NCBI GenBank assembly: GCA_013399305.1
Contig: VXAI01000273.1
Coordinates: 949,160-1,013,159, forward strand
Length of the DNA: 64,000 nucleotides
Origin: Rostratula benghalensis
Lineage: Eukaryota; Chordata; Aves; Charadriiformes; Rostratulidae
Direction: 5' to 3'
A program made the position numbers and the translations under genes. Under the pieces are notes generated by a model that saw only the letters and a list, made by a program, of their open reading frames with translations, did not search any database and was not told where the DNA came from. Position 1 is the stretch's first letter, and the number at the start of each line of letters is the position of its first letter. Of the stretch, positions 1-12,500 are shown in pieces.

Positions 1-3000
1 TGTGAGTCATGAAGCGTTTGAGTCTGGTCCTGTCAAAGCCAATGGCAGCTTTGGATTGGCACCAAAAATTAAATAACTGATCACTTCAGGTAGCAAAGAG
101 TATAATGCTCTGCTAAATTATTTACCACAATGCTGTTGCAAAACGTGACATATTCCATTGTCTTAATGTTGCTTACTTACATTAATTACAATGCTTGAGG
201 CTGATCTGCCCTTAAAAAATATATTTGAAATTTGGAAAACATAAGAAAATGCCTTCTCTTCCCTTGGATTACCAGCTGTGAATAAGCTGCATTAATTACC
301 TGTACGTTATTACCAACATAGATTACCTTGATCAACAGGAAAGCTTCATTGAAAGCTTTTTAAAAAATCCCAAACAAACCAGCAAGACAACAAACTTTTC
401 TCACCACAGTCTCATCTGTCAACAAAAGTTCTACTGCTGCTGTCCTCACTTGTTCCACATGGCGTAGAGAAAAGGAAGGAAGGAAACCTCAGGTTTAAAA
501 GCCATCTTTCAAACTCTTCAAGCTTTCTGTACTGTAAATGTCTTCCCATTAATTCCTCACATATGGAAATCTATCACTATTACCATTTTCACAATCAAGA
601 ACTTGCATGTATTTTCCTCCCAAAAATTTGAAGCATGTTTTCGCTCCCAAATACCCAGCTATTTATTTAGGTGATAAATTTTGACTGTTTCCAGTCAATT
701 CTGAGCTGGGTAAACAGTTCTTGTTACTTAATCTCGTTAATGTATTTCATTCTACTCATCTAACAGTCTTTTGAATGCACTTGTCACTGGTTATAGTTTA
801 ACTCTTAACTTTCATGTTAAGTGCTGTCATTTTGTTGAGGGAGGGGTAGCAATATTTGAAACTCTGCTAGTCTCTATATTATTTTGTAAAACAATTTCCA
901 AATCAACATTTATGCAGGTTAATCACAGCAAAAGAGAAAATACTCAATCAGCCTATGATAAAAAGTTAAAAAACCTCTGACAACCCTTTTTTATTTTTGT
1001 AAGACGAATTTGGTAACAGCACAGCATGCCACTTCATGCCACATAGCCCCTATTGATGGGGGAGAAGGGTCATAGTTTATTTTAACATTGGCAATTTCTG
1101 CTCCAGACAGAAGCTTCCTGCTTCACTGCTCTAGTTCACTTAAACATCTGAGGTTCTGAACCATGAACTGCAGTCTCTGAAGATGAAGTCTTCAAGACAA
1201 ACAAGCAGTTGTTGTACCCTTCCATCCTCAACTTTCACCAGACCTTGATAGTAAGATCTAACACAATAACATGGTTGAAAAATATTGATTTTCTTAGGGT
1301 TAGTGAAGGGAGCAAGATCATTCCAGGGAGGACCAGAACAGGAATGTAAAAAACAACACAGGAAGCAGGACTTCCTCGATGGTAATGGCGATTTCGATCT
1401 GAAGTGAAAGTACACCTCGTGCAATGAGAATAATCATTTGCAGGGAGGCTACATGAGGGCAACTAGGTAGAGTAAATGCTGTAGCACAGCAAATTACACT
1501 GAAGTAAGCCATTCTTGTTTTGTCCACTGGAAGACAAGTCAGATTTGTGCCTTTTCTCCCAACCACACGATGAGCTGGTTAAAACTCCCCAAATAATACC
1601 AGAATCTCCTCCTATATTTGAACATCCAGTGAAGCTTTTTAATCAGTTAAATGAACTGGCACTTGGAATACAGCTTGTCAGGTGTAAATGCTTAATTCTC
1701 TTAAATGTCTTGGAAAAATAGCATCCTAGTTATTTGGAAAATGTCTTTTATGTCATGTCTATTATATTATGATTTAGCTATACTTAGTTCCCAGCTACAA
1801 AAAAACAGGGAGTTTGTATCTACTGAATTTCACCAATTCCAAAAATTATGTGGAAGCTGAGCAAATTTACAGAATTGTGACACAACTTACTTTTTTCCTT
1901 AAAAAAAAAAAAAAAAAAGCTAGCCAGAACTCATACTAATAAAATTTCCCATCTAACTTTTAACCTCTGTGTCAATTTAAGAGCCAGCCAACCCATTCAC
2001 TTCGAAATGTCAAAAACAATTACTGCAAAACTGCCCTGACTAACTTGGCAAAATACTGAAATGTCAGCAAAAGACTAGGCTCCAGCTGGGAACAGTAGGT
2101 CCTGTGATGTACCAACAAGGGAAGCAATAGTACTTCCACCAGAGTTTAAACTACACTTTAGTTTGCTGTCTACCCCTGTGGGAGTAGCCTCCCTGCATTT
2201 TCACCAGGTAGACATGATTCCTCCATTTTAGCATAAAAATATATTATCTTTTACATCCTTTACAATGCTTAATTGCTTATGTGGAAAATAACAGAACAGT
2301 ACCAAATGTATTTTGGCTACTTTTGATGCAGCAAATTTTGTTTGTGTTGAAAATTTGTCTATTAACTATGCTTGCTTAACATTTAACTTCTCAATTCCTT
2401 CTTTTCTTTTCTCATTGTTTTACCTATAATTTGTAATTTAATTTTTTTCCTTCCCTGGTTCCTTTTTGTGTGTCTATTCATGATCTGCTATTGCACACGC
2501 TCACCTGCTGGCTGCTTTCTTCTCTTTCCTTTCCTAGACATGGTTCCCAAGCACTTGGTCCTCTCACACTGTCTGAACACCACTCTTCTTCCACAGCTTC
2601 CCCTGTCTCCTCACAGTCACAGCCAGACCTTTAGCTCCTCCTTTCCCTCCTGCTTTCCGGAGTCCTCAGGGCTCTCTGCATGGCAGCTACACCACAGAAA
2701 CTCTGAAACAAAAGGAGCCACCAGATGCAGGCATCTTGCTGCCTACGTTCTGGGAGCCTCTAGAAGCCCACACTTTAAAGGAAGCAGACAGACTTCAAAG
2801 GATCAGGAAAAATATTTCAGTCTAGAAATCAGTACACATAACACAAGTTTTGAAAAGGCATTGTAACAGGTTTTAAATTGCTGATGCAGTGCCCACTTCA
2901 TTTAGGAAATGGGAAACACCTGTGATCACTCACATTGTTCAGGCAGCTTCAGTTTAACTTCTCTAAAGATCAGCAACTACTAAGTATTTAAGGTTAAATA

Positions 3001-6000
3001 CCCAGCACAAACACAAATTAAAAATACAAAGGAAAATATCTGGTAAGAGTTAAAGTAAAGCACTGTTAAAACTGTGAGTTTGCTCAAAAGCTAAAGTTAT
3101 ACTAAATTTTCTTTTTCCTACACATCATTGCACATTTCTCCCACTTACCTTACACCAGTTCTAGTACTTAAGAGAACCCTTCATGTATCTTCCAGACAGC
3201 TTTCTGGTGAGCAGGTAATTTGAATCAATGCAAGTGCCGGTGGTGGCACCTTAGAAGGTACAGGACCACGTGACTAAAAGGACTGGAAAAGTGAAGGAAA
3301 CAAGGCCTTCCATCTCATTGCTGCAGCAAGCCTTCTACCAGCTCAGTCACCTCCTGTCGTGTCAGGAGAAGTACCGTGGTTTAGTAGTTCAATAGAATGA
3401 ATTCTGAAGATTTTGCTTCATTTGTGTGTGCATATACTTAAGGTTACTATTGCAAAGTAGCATATGTAAATAAATGCAAAGAAAGAGAGCATTTGCTGTG
3501 AGGCTCCAAGATCAAGTGTGTTCTTGGAAAAGCAGCCCTTTCTTCCCTATTTACACATTTCTTAATGTCTAGCGTTATGTTTGAAGAGGGCATGTGCCAA
3601 ATTAAATGCAAAATCTAATCTGCTAAGCAATTGCAGTTTTCTTCTCTGGTCAGAATCGCAATTACAAAAAAAGCCAACAACCAACCCCCAAACCAGTCAG
3701 TGATTAATAGGAGGCCTGACCAAGACTCACGCTGTTCCTGCATAATATCTGATGTACTTACCCATTGCTGCTCCTGAAGATACCACAGCCTGGCAGCACG
3801 CACAGAAAGCCTGCACAAAAGTGCTGCATCCACAACCTGTAACCATGTGCCTACTGTCCATCAGTGTTCAACACAAAGACAACATACAAATTTTATTTTG
3901 CACTCTTTTTAGAACTTGCTATTAAGTCAGACCCAGCCCAGCTTTGGCCTGAACATCAAACTTCATCTGATTCATCTTTCAAATTATTTGAATGTTTTAT
4001 CTTGGAGACATTAGTTTTCAAAAAAGAACATCCTCAAGTCTCTGAAACACTGTTTTCAAACAATTATGAAGAGTTATTCACTCAGTACAAGGCTGTTAGG
4101 CACTTCCAGAGCTTTTGTTGACAAATAGATAGCCACTGAAGGCTAACCACGAAGATGTTTGTGTATGTTAGTGAACTATTTATGATGATTTGATAATTCC
4201 AAAATAAAGCACTATTATGAATGGAAATACAGTCATTTTTGTTCAGTTTCAACAACCAAGCTGTACTCAAGACCTGCAGTTAACCACATGCCACGCCTTT
4301 AACCACTTTGATCAACAACAGCTGAAGCTGCTGATCCAGCCTGTGCATCTGACTGTTCTTCCACATTTCTTTTCAGCCCATCAAAAACTGCCCTGAAGCA
4401 TACCACGAATTTTGCTGCAAAACCAAGTTCACAGATTTAGCTGAAAGCCTCTTAATGCAAAAAAAAAAAAAAAAAATAAAAAATTCTGGCACTTAAACAC
4501 AAAGGAAGAGCCAGGACAAGACCAAACCCAGGCACCATGTGTCACAGAAAGGCAGGTACAATGGCTTCTGTGGGAGAGGAGGGCACACAGGGACAGAGGG
4601 ACACCGGAAAAGCCTTGTAGAGCCAGGTTGTCACACCTGCAATAAGAAGGATGCCAAAAGCACGGGCAGCATTCAGTAACATCTGCTGCCACATGCACAA
4701 GGACCCTTAGTGGTGCTATGCTGGTATTTCATGTCTGTGGTACTGTTAAAGCTGCAACATACCATATAGCCTTCTGCCTGACCAGTCTTGTACATATAAA
4801 ACAAAAAATACCCAGACTCAACTAAAACACTGGCTGATGCTTTTCTGTTAACATGGGTAGTAGCAACAGCACACTAAGCAACAAAGAAGTTAATAAATAA
4901 ATAAATCAATTCTAAATAAATAAATCAACACAAAGTGTTATTTGGAGCATTATTCTGGCCCTGCATTTGTGATTGATGTATTGGTTTTAATCATGAGCAA
5001 ACCACAAAAAAACCTGGCAACTACCCATTAGCTTGATCCTGCATTTCATTTGGCAACCATCACTTTAAACATAAAACTAGACTTCAAAAGCAATATCGCC
5101 ATTCAGCATTGTGTAACATTAAATTATTTAAACTGAAAGAGAAAAATAGGAAAGTTTCCCTAAGGGGCAGGGTCTATTAGCTAACACATTTCTGGAGCAG
5201 AGCTGGCTTGATTCTGTCTGAACTGGCATATGGGCAGAGAAGCCTATTACTGTCCACAGAGGTATATCCTCAAGCACTCCTAGTCTCTACGACAGAGATT
5301 GCAATCCTGAATATACCATGAGCCAAGTCAACATCTCATCACCAAAAGTAAAAGTTCCCTGCTCTTTCCTGTCATCTCCTTCCCTTCCCAGCTGCTTCTG
5401 GCCACACGCTAACACTGAGCCAGCACTCATTTGATTCAAAGCTAACTCCTCTCAGTGAAATTACAGGAAAATGACCTCTGGCAAAAGCAGCGTTCTTTTG
5501 TCAGTGGAGTGAATTTACTGCTCACCTCGTGGCTAGAGCACATTGCTAGGAGTGGGAGGGAAGAAGGAAGAGAGAGTAAAGCTTTTTCCTTCAGGTGTCA
5601 GCAAGCAGCTGAGGCAGCCCAGCCCAGCCCAGCTCTGCTGCCACCACCACACCTGGAGGCAGTGGCACATGCTGCAGCTTTGAAGATCACTCCTTGACCT
5701 TAGGCAGACAACTCCCATTAAAGCATTACCTTAAGTAGTTAAATCTGTCTCCTAACCATCACATGACGTTTTTGACTCTGTAAAGGATTTGTTACATTAT
5801 TTTTCCAAGCAGAGACTGTTCATCTAGGGAAAGAAACGAGCAACAAAAATTCAGTACTGCCCCGGGGCTGGTATGCTGCATAGATTGTGTTACAGTGCTG
5901 TAATTTAAGATTTTGCTCTTAAATAGAGTGAAAAATTGTATTAGCTTGTGTTTCAGCAAAATATATTTATTATATTAAATTGTTGACTTGAGAGTCATTG

Positions 6001-8500
6001 CTGGCTACAGGCACTCATGTATGAACTACAGCTCATGAAGTGTTAAAAGTCACCAAAGCTCAGTCCTCAACAGCAAATAGTTGCTGCATTTGAAACGAAA
6101 GCATACCTTGCTAACACAAAGATATCCACAATATTAATAATCATGAACGCGTCTAGTATGACTTCCAAATATGCATACTTTAATCTGAACATTTGAATAA
6201 CTTGTGTATTAACAGGGCTTATCAAAGTAGTTTTTCTATCACTGACACATTTCAGAAAAGCTTTTCATAAGGAATTACAGATACCAAAATACTGTAAAAA
6301 GCACTTCTTCTAAACAGATTATTTTGTTGCCTTAGAGAATGGTGTTAACAAAATATCTTTTGGTTACAAAAAAAAAAAAAGGATAAAAATGCACAAATTT
6401 CAGGGTAGCTTTCCTAGACAAAGGGTGGCAACAAGCAGCAGGGATCAGTTTTAACAAGAAAACTGCAGAAGTCTCACTGGCTACTCTTGGAAAAAGTAGA
6501 TTTATCTTATACACAGGAAAAGCAACATACTGAATAAACCACCTTTATTTGGTTTTATGGACATTAGCAATTAGGTTTTCAGTCTAGTCCACCTTTAATT
6601 TCTTTTACATAGGTTTAATAAAGTTAAAAACATCTGTCACAACTTCTGTTTCACTCAAAATCGCTATTTGATTACAAGAAGGAGAATCTACTCCAACAGT
6701 GTTCAGGGAAACAGTGGGTCCATGGTATATTGACAATTAGTTCATTCAGTGGTCTAAACTAAGTGTGTATGTTTCCCTGCCTGTAAATCTGGATTGCTGT
6801 TCGTTGTTTGTGGTTTCTTACATAATGTGATTTTACAGCCACACATCTAACAGTATTCACACACACACACATTCCCTTTAAAGAAATAACCTGTAAGGTT
6901 CACGTTGCCCTTACTTGAGAAAAATCAAACAAAGCACTAGCAGCGTTACAGTTTATTAATATGTCGTCCTAAATTTGTGGCAAGAAACTTTTAAGATAAC
7001 TCCGTACCGAAACATTCATTCTAGATAACCAACACTAGAGCAAGGTGGAAAAAGCATTTCGTATCACTTAGGTCCATGTATCACCCTTCCCTCGGGTCCA
7101 CTCGAGGGAAACAATGCACTCTAAGTGTAAATTATAATGGAGATTAACGGAGATCCTGCAGGGAAATAAAAAACTGTAGGTCCTTCTCCGCTGGAAATGC
7201 TACTTTCAATAGTATCAGCACCGTAAGTGCTTCCTCATTAGCATAAAAGTGGAGTCATTTTCTGTCATCAGGCCTCGTTCATATGTAAAACGGCAACCCT
7301 CGTGTTTCCCAGGGAAAGAAGGTCCCCCACCCCCCACATACTCTCTTCCAGCTGCAAGCAATACAGGTGCTAACCTATGCAAACACAAGAAAACTCACTC
7401 TGCTAGTTTCTGTCTTAGGTAGGCTTCTTTTCTCCTTCTCCCTCTGCCCTAGCCTCTGGGTGACTTCGCTCACTCTCTTCGGTATTGATGGCTTTCACAC
7501 CTACCTTTCCTTCCTAATCCAAGGCTGTATTTCTTCCCACAGTGGACTTCTTGAACCTAGGCATGAGAAAAACAGCCTCAGCTTCTCATCCTAAAGTATC
7601 TTTACCTTCCTGCTTTCTCATTTAACATTGACCAATCCACTTATTTTATTCAAGTGCTGAGATTTTGTGGGGTTTTTTTCTCAGCAGCTAATCTGATTGG
7701 CTGTAGACAAGTTTCTAAATTATGCATTTCACTACAAAATTCATTTCACTCTGTGGTTCAGTATTGCCTGGAGTACTACAAACTGAATCTTCAAAAGACT
7801 TACTTTCTCATTAGCATGCATACACCTTCCTCTTCTGAGTGTTGCCTTCAGGTGCAGTCACCTTCTTTTCAAGTGCATATTCCTCATGGTACCTCTGAGG
7901 CACATTCCTCCTGCTCAGCTCAACCTGTGTATATTCAACCTGCAGAGAAAGCAAGGCACCATAGTTCAACCCACCATCCCCCTGCCCCACACACAGACAT
8001 CCCCTTTGCTCCTACCCTGTTCTGTGCTTGTTTCCCTTATACTGTGCTTTAACAAGCACAAAGCCAATGATGCAGGAATGCAAAGCACAGGTGAACTAAA
8101 TTATCTAAATACTTAAACTTTAAATGTTTCTGTCCAGTCCTCTCTTCAGCCTCACGTTGTATGACTTTTAGCCTATTTAGACTCCAGGCCTGCAACACCT
8201 TATTGATGGGGAATGACATGGAACGCGCTGATATATATTGATAGAGTTATACTAGAGGCTTTTAGCTTGTAAAAATAAAATAAAAAACAGCCAGAGCGCC
8301 GATTGTCGCTCTTCATAGAGGTTAAATAACCAGCCAAACCACGGAGTAGCCGCACACTAGAGCTTGAAGCATCTCTGGGCTGCCCTGAGGGGAAAAGCAG
8401 CCATGTAGTTTTCCCCCGGTGAGCCCGAGTCCCAGCCCCACCGACCATTCCGCTCCCGTGCCCACCGCCGGGATTTTTCATCAGGTATTTCCCTCAGAAG
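1..8500. other. Intergenic region upstream of QSER1
   Basis: AT-rich sequence with only short, low-complexity open frames on either strand; none resembles a known protein or carries supported splice sites. It holds simple repeats: A18 near 1901, A17 near 4460, two (AAAT)n runs at 4890-4925, a three-copy AGCCC run near 5617-5632 and (CA)7 at 6858-6871. In human 11p13 PRRG4 precedes QSER1; no PRRG4 coding exon was recognised here. Confidence 0.6.
6940..7330. promoter_or_regulatory. Candidate conserved non-coding block upstream of QSER1
   Basis: This 390 bp stretch keeps clearly more CpG dinucleotides and complex sequence than its neighbours (for example GTCGTCC, CCGTACCGAAAC, CCTCGGG, CTCGAGG, AACGGAG, AAACGGC). 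It has no reading frame worth calling and includes an 8-bp inverted repeat at 7087-7110. It could be an enhancer or a former promoter. This rests on base composition only. Confidence 0.3.
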
Positions 8501-8702
8501 TTTAATTAATTTTCCTGTGAGGAGGGCGCGGGGGAGGCGCCCGAGCGGGCGGGAGCGGCGTCACCCTCCGGGCGCCTCCTCCCGCGGCGGGGCAGGGCGG
8601 GAGAGCCGCCCTACAAATTGCTTTACAATACGCTCCCCGCCACCGTCAGGCCACCCGCCGCTCGGGGTGGCAGCCGGGCCGTCAGCGGCCCCCCCTCAGC
8701 CT

Positions 8703-8787
8703 CCATCTTGTCGGTGGCGGCCGTCCCGCAGGGACCGCGGGCCCGCCAGCGCTGACGCCGCTTCCCCTCAGCGGGAAACAAGATGGC
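8703..8787. promoter_or_regulatory. Inverted pair of YY1-like motifs
   Basis: CCATCTTG at 8703-8710 and its exact reverse complement CAAGATGG at 8779-8786 (followed by C) flank about 68 bp of CpG-rich sequence. The core matches the known YY1 consensus (AAGATGGC and its complement). Binding is inferred. Confidence 0.5.
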
Positions 8788-8863
8788 CCCGCCCCGGCCC
8801 CTCCAACAAAGCGCCAGCGCTTCACTTGACGCGGCCCCGCCGAGAAACCGGCCTCTTCCCTCC

Positions 8864-8953
8864 NNNNNNNNNNNNNNNNNNNNNNNNNNNNNNNNNNNNN
8901 NNNNNNNNNNNNNNNNNNNNNNNNNNNNNNNNNNNNNNNNNNNNNNNNNNNNN
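8864..8953. other. Assembly gap (90 N)
   Basis: A run of 90 unknown bases in the GC-rich promoter island, flanked by CGGCCTCTTCCCTCC on the left and CCGCGGCCGCC on the right. The real missing length is unknown. Reading frames shown across it are meaningless. Confidence 0.99.
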
Positions 8954-9423
8954 CCGCGGCCGCCTGTTCCCTAGTCACAGACCTTCTCCTCCTCCTCCTC
9001 CCCCCACCGGGCTCCGGCGACAGCCCCGCTCCGCCGCGGCCTCCCTGCCCCCCGGCCACCGAGCCGGAGCCCCGTGAGCCCCAGTGCGGGCTGGCGGGGG
9101 AGGTGCATCCTGGGAAAGAGCAGCCCGACATGGGTCTCCGCCTGGCCGCCGCGCAGCCCCCGCCGCCCTGCGCAGCTCCCCTCAGCCACCCGCCCGCCGC
9201 TGCCTGCAGCTGAGCGGGAGGGGAGGGGAGTGCAGGCAGGGCCGGGCAGGGGGGCCGGGACGCGGCGGCCTGGCCCGCGCCGGGGAGGGGGCCGCGGTGC
9301 TGCCCGCCCCGCATGAGGCAGGGGGGGGCCGCTCCCACCCGCCCCGCTCGGTCCCCGCCGCCGCCGCCCTGCACGCAGGGCCCCAGCAGAGCCCCCGCCG
9401 CCCCGGCCCCGCGCCCTGCCCCG
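8954..9423 (+). other. QSER1: Probable 5' UTR and core promoter of QSER1
   Basis: GC-rich leader immediately before the start codons. It contains a (TCC)n run near 8983-9001, a CCG run near 9356-9369 and several upstream ATGs. The ATG at 9313 is in frame with QSER1 with no stop between. The ATGs at 9074 and 9084 open other frames that overlap or run through the start region, so they could act as upstream ORFs if transcription starts before them. Confidence 0.5.
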
Positions 9424-9539
9424 ATGATGGACAGGAACTACCCGACGACCCCCAGCTTCGCCGACCCCCTGGCCCCAGCAGCCGCGCAGCCTGCCGCCTC
9501 CTGGGCCTACGAGCGGGGCGCCGGCAGCCTCAAGCCCAG
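9424..9539 (+). CDS. QSER1: QSER1 coding exon 1
   Basis: Encodes residues 1-38 and two bases of codon 39, starting [18 protein letters not shown] and ending GSLKP. The donor is CCCAG|GTGAGG at 9540. It lies inside a CpG island. The frame stays open upstream to another ATG at 9313, which has a poor Kozak context (C at -3). Confidence 0.93.
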
Positions 9540-12500
9540 GTGAGGAGGGTCCGCCGGGGGGATGCTGCAGGAAAGGCCGGAGTCTGGGCCGGGGCCTGGC
9601 CCGCGGGCGGGCGAGGGGCCCCCTCCGGCGGGGCAAGCCAGGGCGGCGGGGGGCGTCCCACGGCGCGGCTGGGGGTCGAGCAGGGCCCAGCGGTGGGTGA
9701 GGCCGGGCGGGCCGTGTCCCACCGGGCCTCTGCGTCTAGGGGCCACGGACGCTGAGCCGGGCGGGCTGAGGGCGGCCGGAGCGGGGCTCCCCGGGCACTG
9801 GCGGCCCGCGGCGGGGCGGGCGGTCTCCCCGCGCAGGGCGCGCCGCCGCTCTCCGCCCCGGAGACTGGCGTTGGGCTGCGGCGCGGGTTCAAGAGTTCAC
9901 GCGTCCCTGCCCGGCTCTCCGGGAGGGAAGCGGGGCTCGGGGGCGGCGGGGGGAGCGCTCCGCCTTGCCCGGGCCCGCGGGTACAATGCCGGGGCACCGC
10001 GCCACCTCACCCCGCGGCGGCAGCCGGCAGCCCCCGGGCCGGCGGCAGGCGCTGCGCTAGCATCCCGCCCCCCCCGCCTTCGCCCTTTTATTTCTCCGCT
10101 TCGTTGTTTTTTCGCTCTGCTGAGGCCGGTTAACCTCTTTCCTCGGGCGTGCGGAGGAGCCTCCGCTCAGTTTAAACTTGTTCAGAGCGATTCAGTCCCA
10201 CGGAGAGTTCTGTGAAGTTCCGGGAAGTGCGGAAAAAATACAGGATATCTTATTGCCTTCGAATTGCTGTTTGATGGTATAATTCTGCCAGAAAATTAGT
10301 ATTTTCGAAGTGATTGGGGTTTTGTTATAGCCTGCTTGATATATCTGTGGTTCAGATCTCGGTGACGATTAAAGGTAAAAGATAATGTCAGGCTAAAAAT
10401 ACACGGTCAAAATAGGTGTGCCTATAGATGACTTTGCATTTGGTCCTGAAAGTGGTCAGACATATATTGTGATCTGTAATAGGATTAATAGATTATAAAA
10501 TCAGAAAGATTGTTGCAATCATCTAGTCTTATTTCTTCATAATGCAGGCCACAGAACCCCCTCTCCTCTTTTTTCCTTTTTGATCTGTTTGCAACTTAAG
10601 TTTATGTGATAGGAGGTGCAGTTAAAAATTTCCAGTGAGGCAAATTTCAGCACAATTCTGAGTTAAAGTATAGAAGTGGCTGATTGTATTTTATTTCTTA
10701 TTTCTGAAGAGGGCTACCTTTAGTTTTTAGCCAATGAATCTTGCCTCAATGAATCTATAGCCTCATCGACACTGAAATCCCATTATAACTCATGTTTTCC
10801 CAAGTATGAATTCTTAGGAATTTTGATTAATTTATTGCTTGATGTTTTTATTAAGAAAAATAAGTAATCATCTGAATCTTGTTATCAGATGCTCTTTTTA
10901 ATTTTTTTTTTTTACCTCAGTTATTCTCTTGGTTTTCTCTGGGATCTCTTCCAATTTATTGCCACCCTTCCTGAATTCTAGACTTTGCATTTTCGAAGCG
11001 ATTAAGTCAATGTTAAGTATGAAGATAATAGGACCTCCTTGGGGTGTGAGGTTCTAGATTCTTTGTTTCAAAGAACTTCAAGTTTTTTTGCCAAAACCTT
11101 GCCTTATGAATCTGTCTTTAGCCAAGCTCTCTGCAGAGTTGTCTACAAGGCCAAGTAAGGTCTCCTACTGTTTTTTCTTCCTAGTAGTTGAGGTACTTTA
11201 CTTTAGGTCATGTTGCTGTGTTGCTTTCAGTGGAAGTCAGTGACACGTCCTTACTATAGTCTGTTGATAATCGTGCTATTTATTCCATGAGGAAGGTTTG
11301 GATTTTCCTGGGTATTTAAGAATATGTAGTACAGAACAAGAGTGAATCCTTCTGGAATCTTAGAGGGACCACAACTACTTGATGATTATTAAAACAAACT
11401 ATATCCCCTGGTTTCAAAACATAATTTTAATCTAATAGCTGCTATATTAATGCAACATTAATTATGTATTTTGGGAATTCCTAAATGGAAACAGCATTAG
11501 AGAACATTCCCAAGACAAGTACCGTGCAGAAGCTCATTGGATCAATGCCTGCTACTTCTACCAATTGAATTGTTAATGAAAAAAAATCAGATTAGTATTA
11601 CTGAATCTATTCTTGATATTACAGTATTTATGCTGTACTTTCAGAAGGAATGTCAAGAAGACCTTGCTTTCACTTCTTACAAGTTTCATCTGGTGGCTGT
11701 GTAAATGGCAATTAATGATGTATTTCAAATGTGTTGACTGCTACTTTTAACTTATGTTTTTCTTTAACTGTAGCAAAGGCAGGGACAATGCCATGAATCA
11801 TATTTTGTGCTTGTAGTTCTCCTGCACTGACTTCTTAGAGTTCATGTTGTTTTAGTAAGAACATGAAATACCTTATCTTCAGCAAGATTTAAACCATGTT
11901 GGGGACAGTGTTAAATGGCAGTCTGGGCTTGCATAGGTGTTTCAGGTTCCTCTGTCACCAATAACCATTGGGAGCCAGTTGCAGGGGAATTGGGACAGCA
12001 GAGTCATGCCTGTCACTGCCAGGGCTTGTACCAGCCTGGAAGCAAATCGTGAAGGTATAGATTGTACAGTAAGGGAGTACGCCGTCAGTGTTCTCGACTT
12101 GTGTTACAGATCACTTCTCATTTTTCAAAATGGTGTTTTTGATTGTGGTTGACAGGTAGTCATCTGAATAGCTGAAGCCACATTAGCCTGATGTTAAATT
12201 AAAAAAATGTGTGTCGTGTTCATCTGGTACTTGCTTGAAAAGAATTCAGCCTTTAGGTGATATAGATAACGATATTTCATTCAAATTTCATTTCATATTT
12301 ATGCTGTTGCAGGCTCTGTCATGGCAGGCTATGTTCCCCCTTTGTAGGGAGAGTCATGTTCACAGTCTCAGCTCATCAAAATGATTTCTCCTCCCTACAT
12401 GCGCTGCTCCTGTCTTCCTGCACTTAACTTCAGCCATCTGGTTTTTATCCTGCTCCTTATTTCTTGCAGGCACTGTTTTGTCTGTGCAATGGCAACTATT

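Larger units (their letters stand above)
8515..10205. promoter_or_regulatory. QSER1: CpG island and promoter region of QSER1
   Basis: An abrupt change from AT-rich sequence to very GC- and CpG-rich sequence covers the 5' flank, exon 1 and the first 0.7 kb of intron 1. GC-box-like runs (for example CCCCGCCCC near 8788-8796) and two YY1-like motifs (8703-8710, 8779-8787) lie upstream of the gap. No TATA box is evident, which suits a housekeeping-type dispersed promoter. The transcription start cannot be placed from sequence alone. The island contains a 90-N gap. Confidence 0.85.

Noticed and set aside
2468..2866. 132-codon frame upstream of QSER1
   Set aside because: Ser/His/Leu-rich with no recognisable motif, no splice or promoter support; also not similar to PRRG4.
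7654..8052. 132-codon frame upstream of QSER1
   Set aside because: No family resemblance, overlapped by another frame, no promoter or poly(A) support.
8682..9636. Minus-strand frames of 221-230 codons in the CpG island
   Set aside because: Ala/Gly/Pro/Arg-rich frames arise from GC-rich sequence lacking stops; one crosses the N gap.
9084..9755. 223-codon + strand frame across exon 1
   Set aside because: It overlaps the QSER1 start in another frame and runs through the exon 1 donor; composition is typical of a CpG island.
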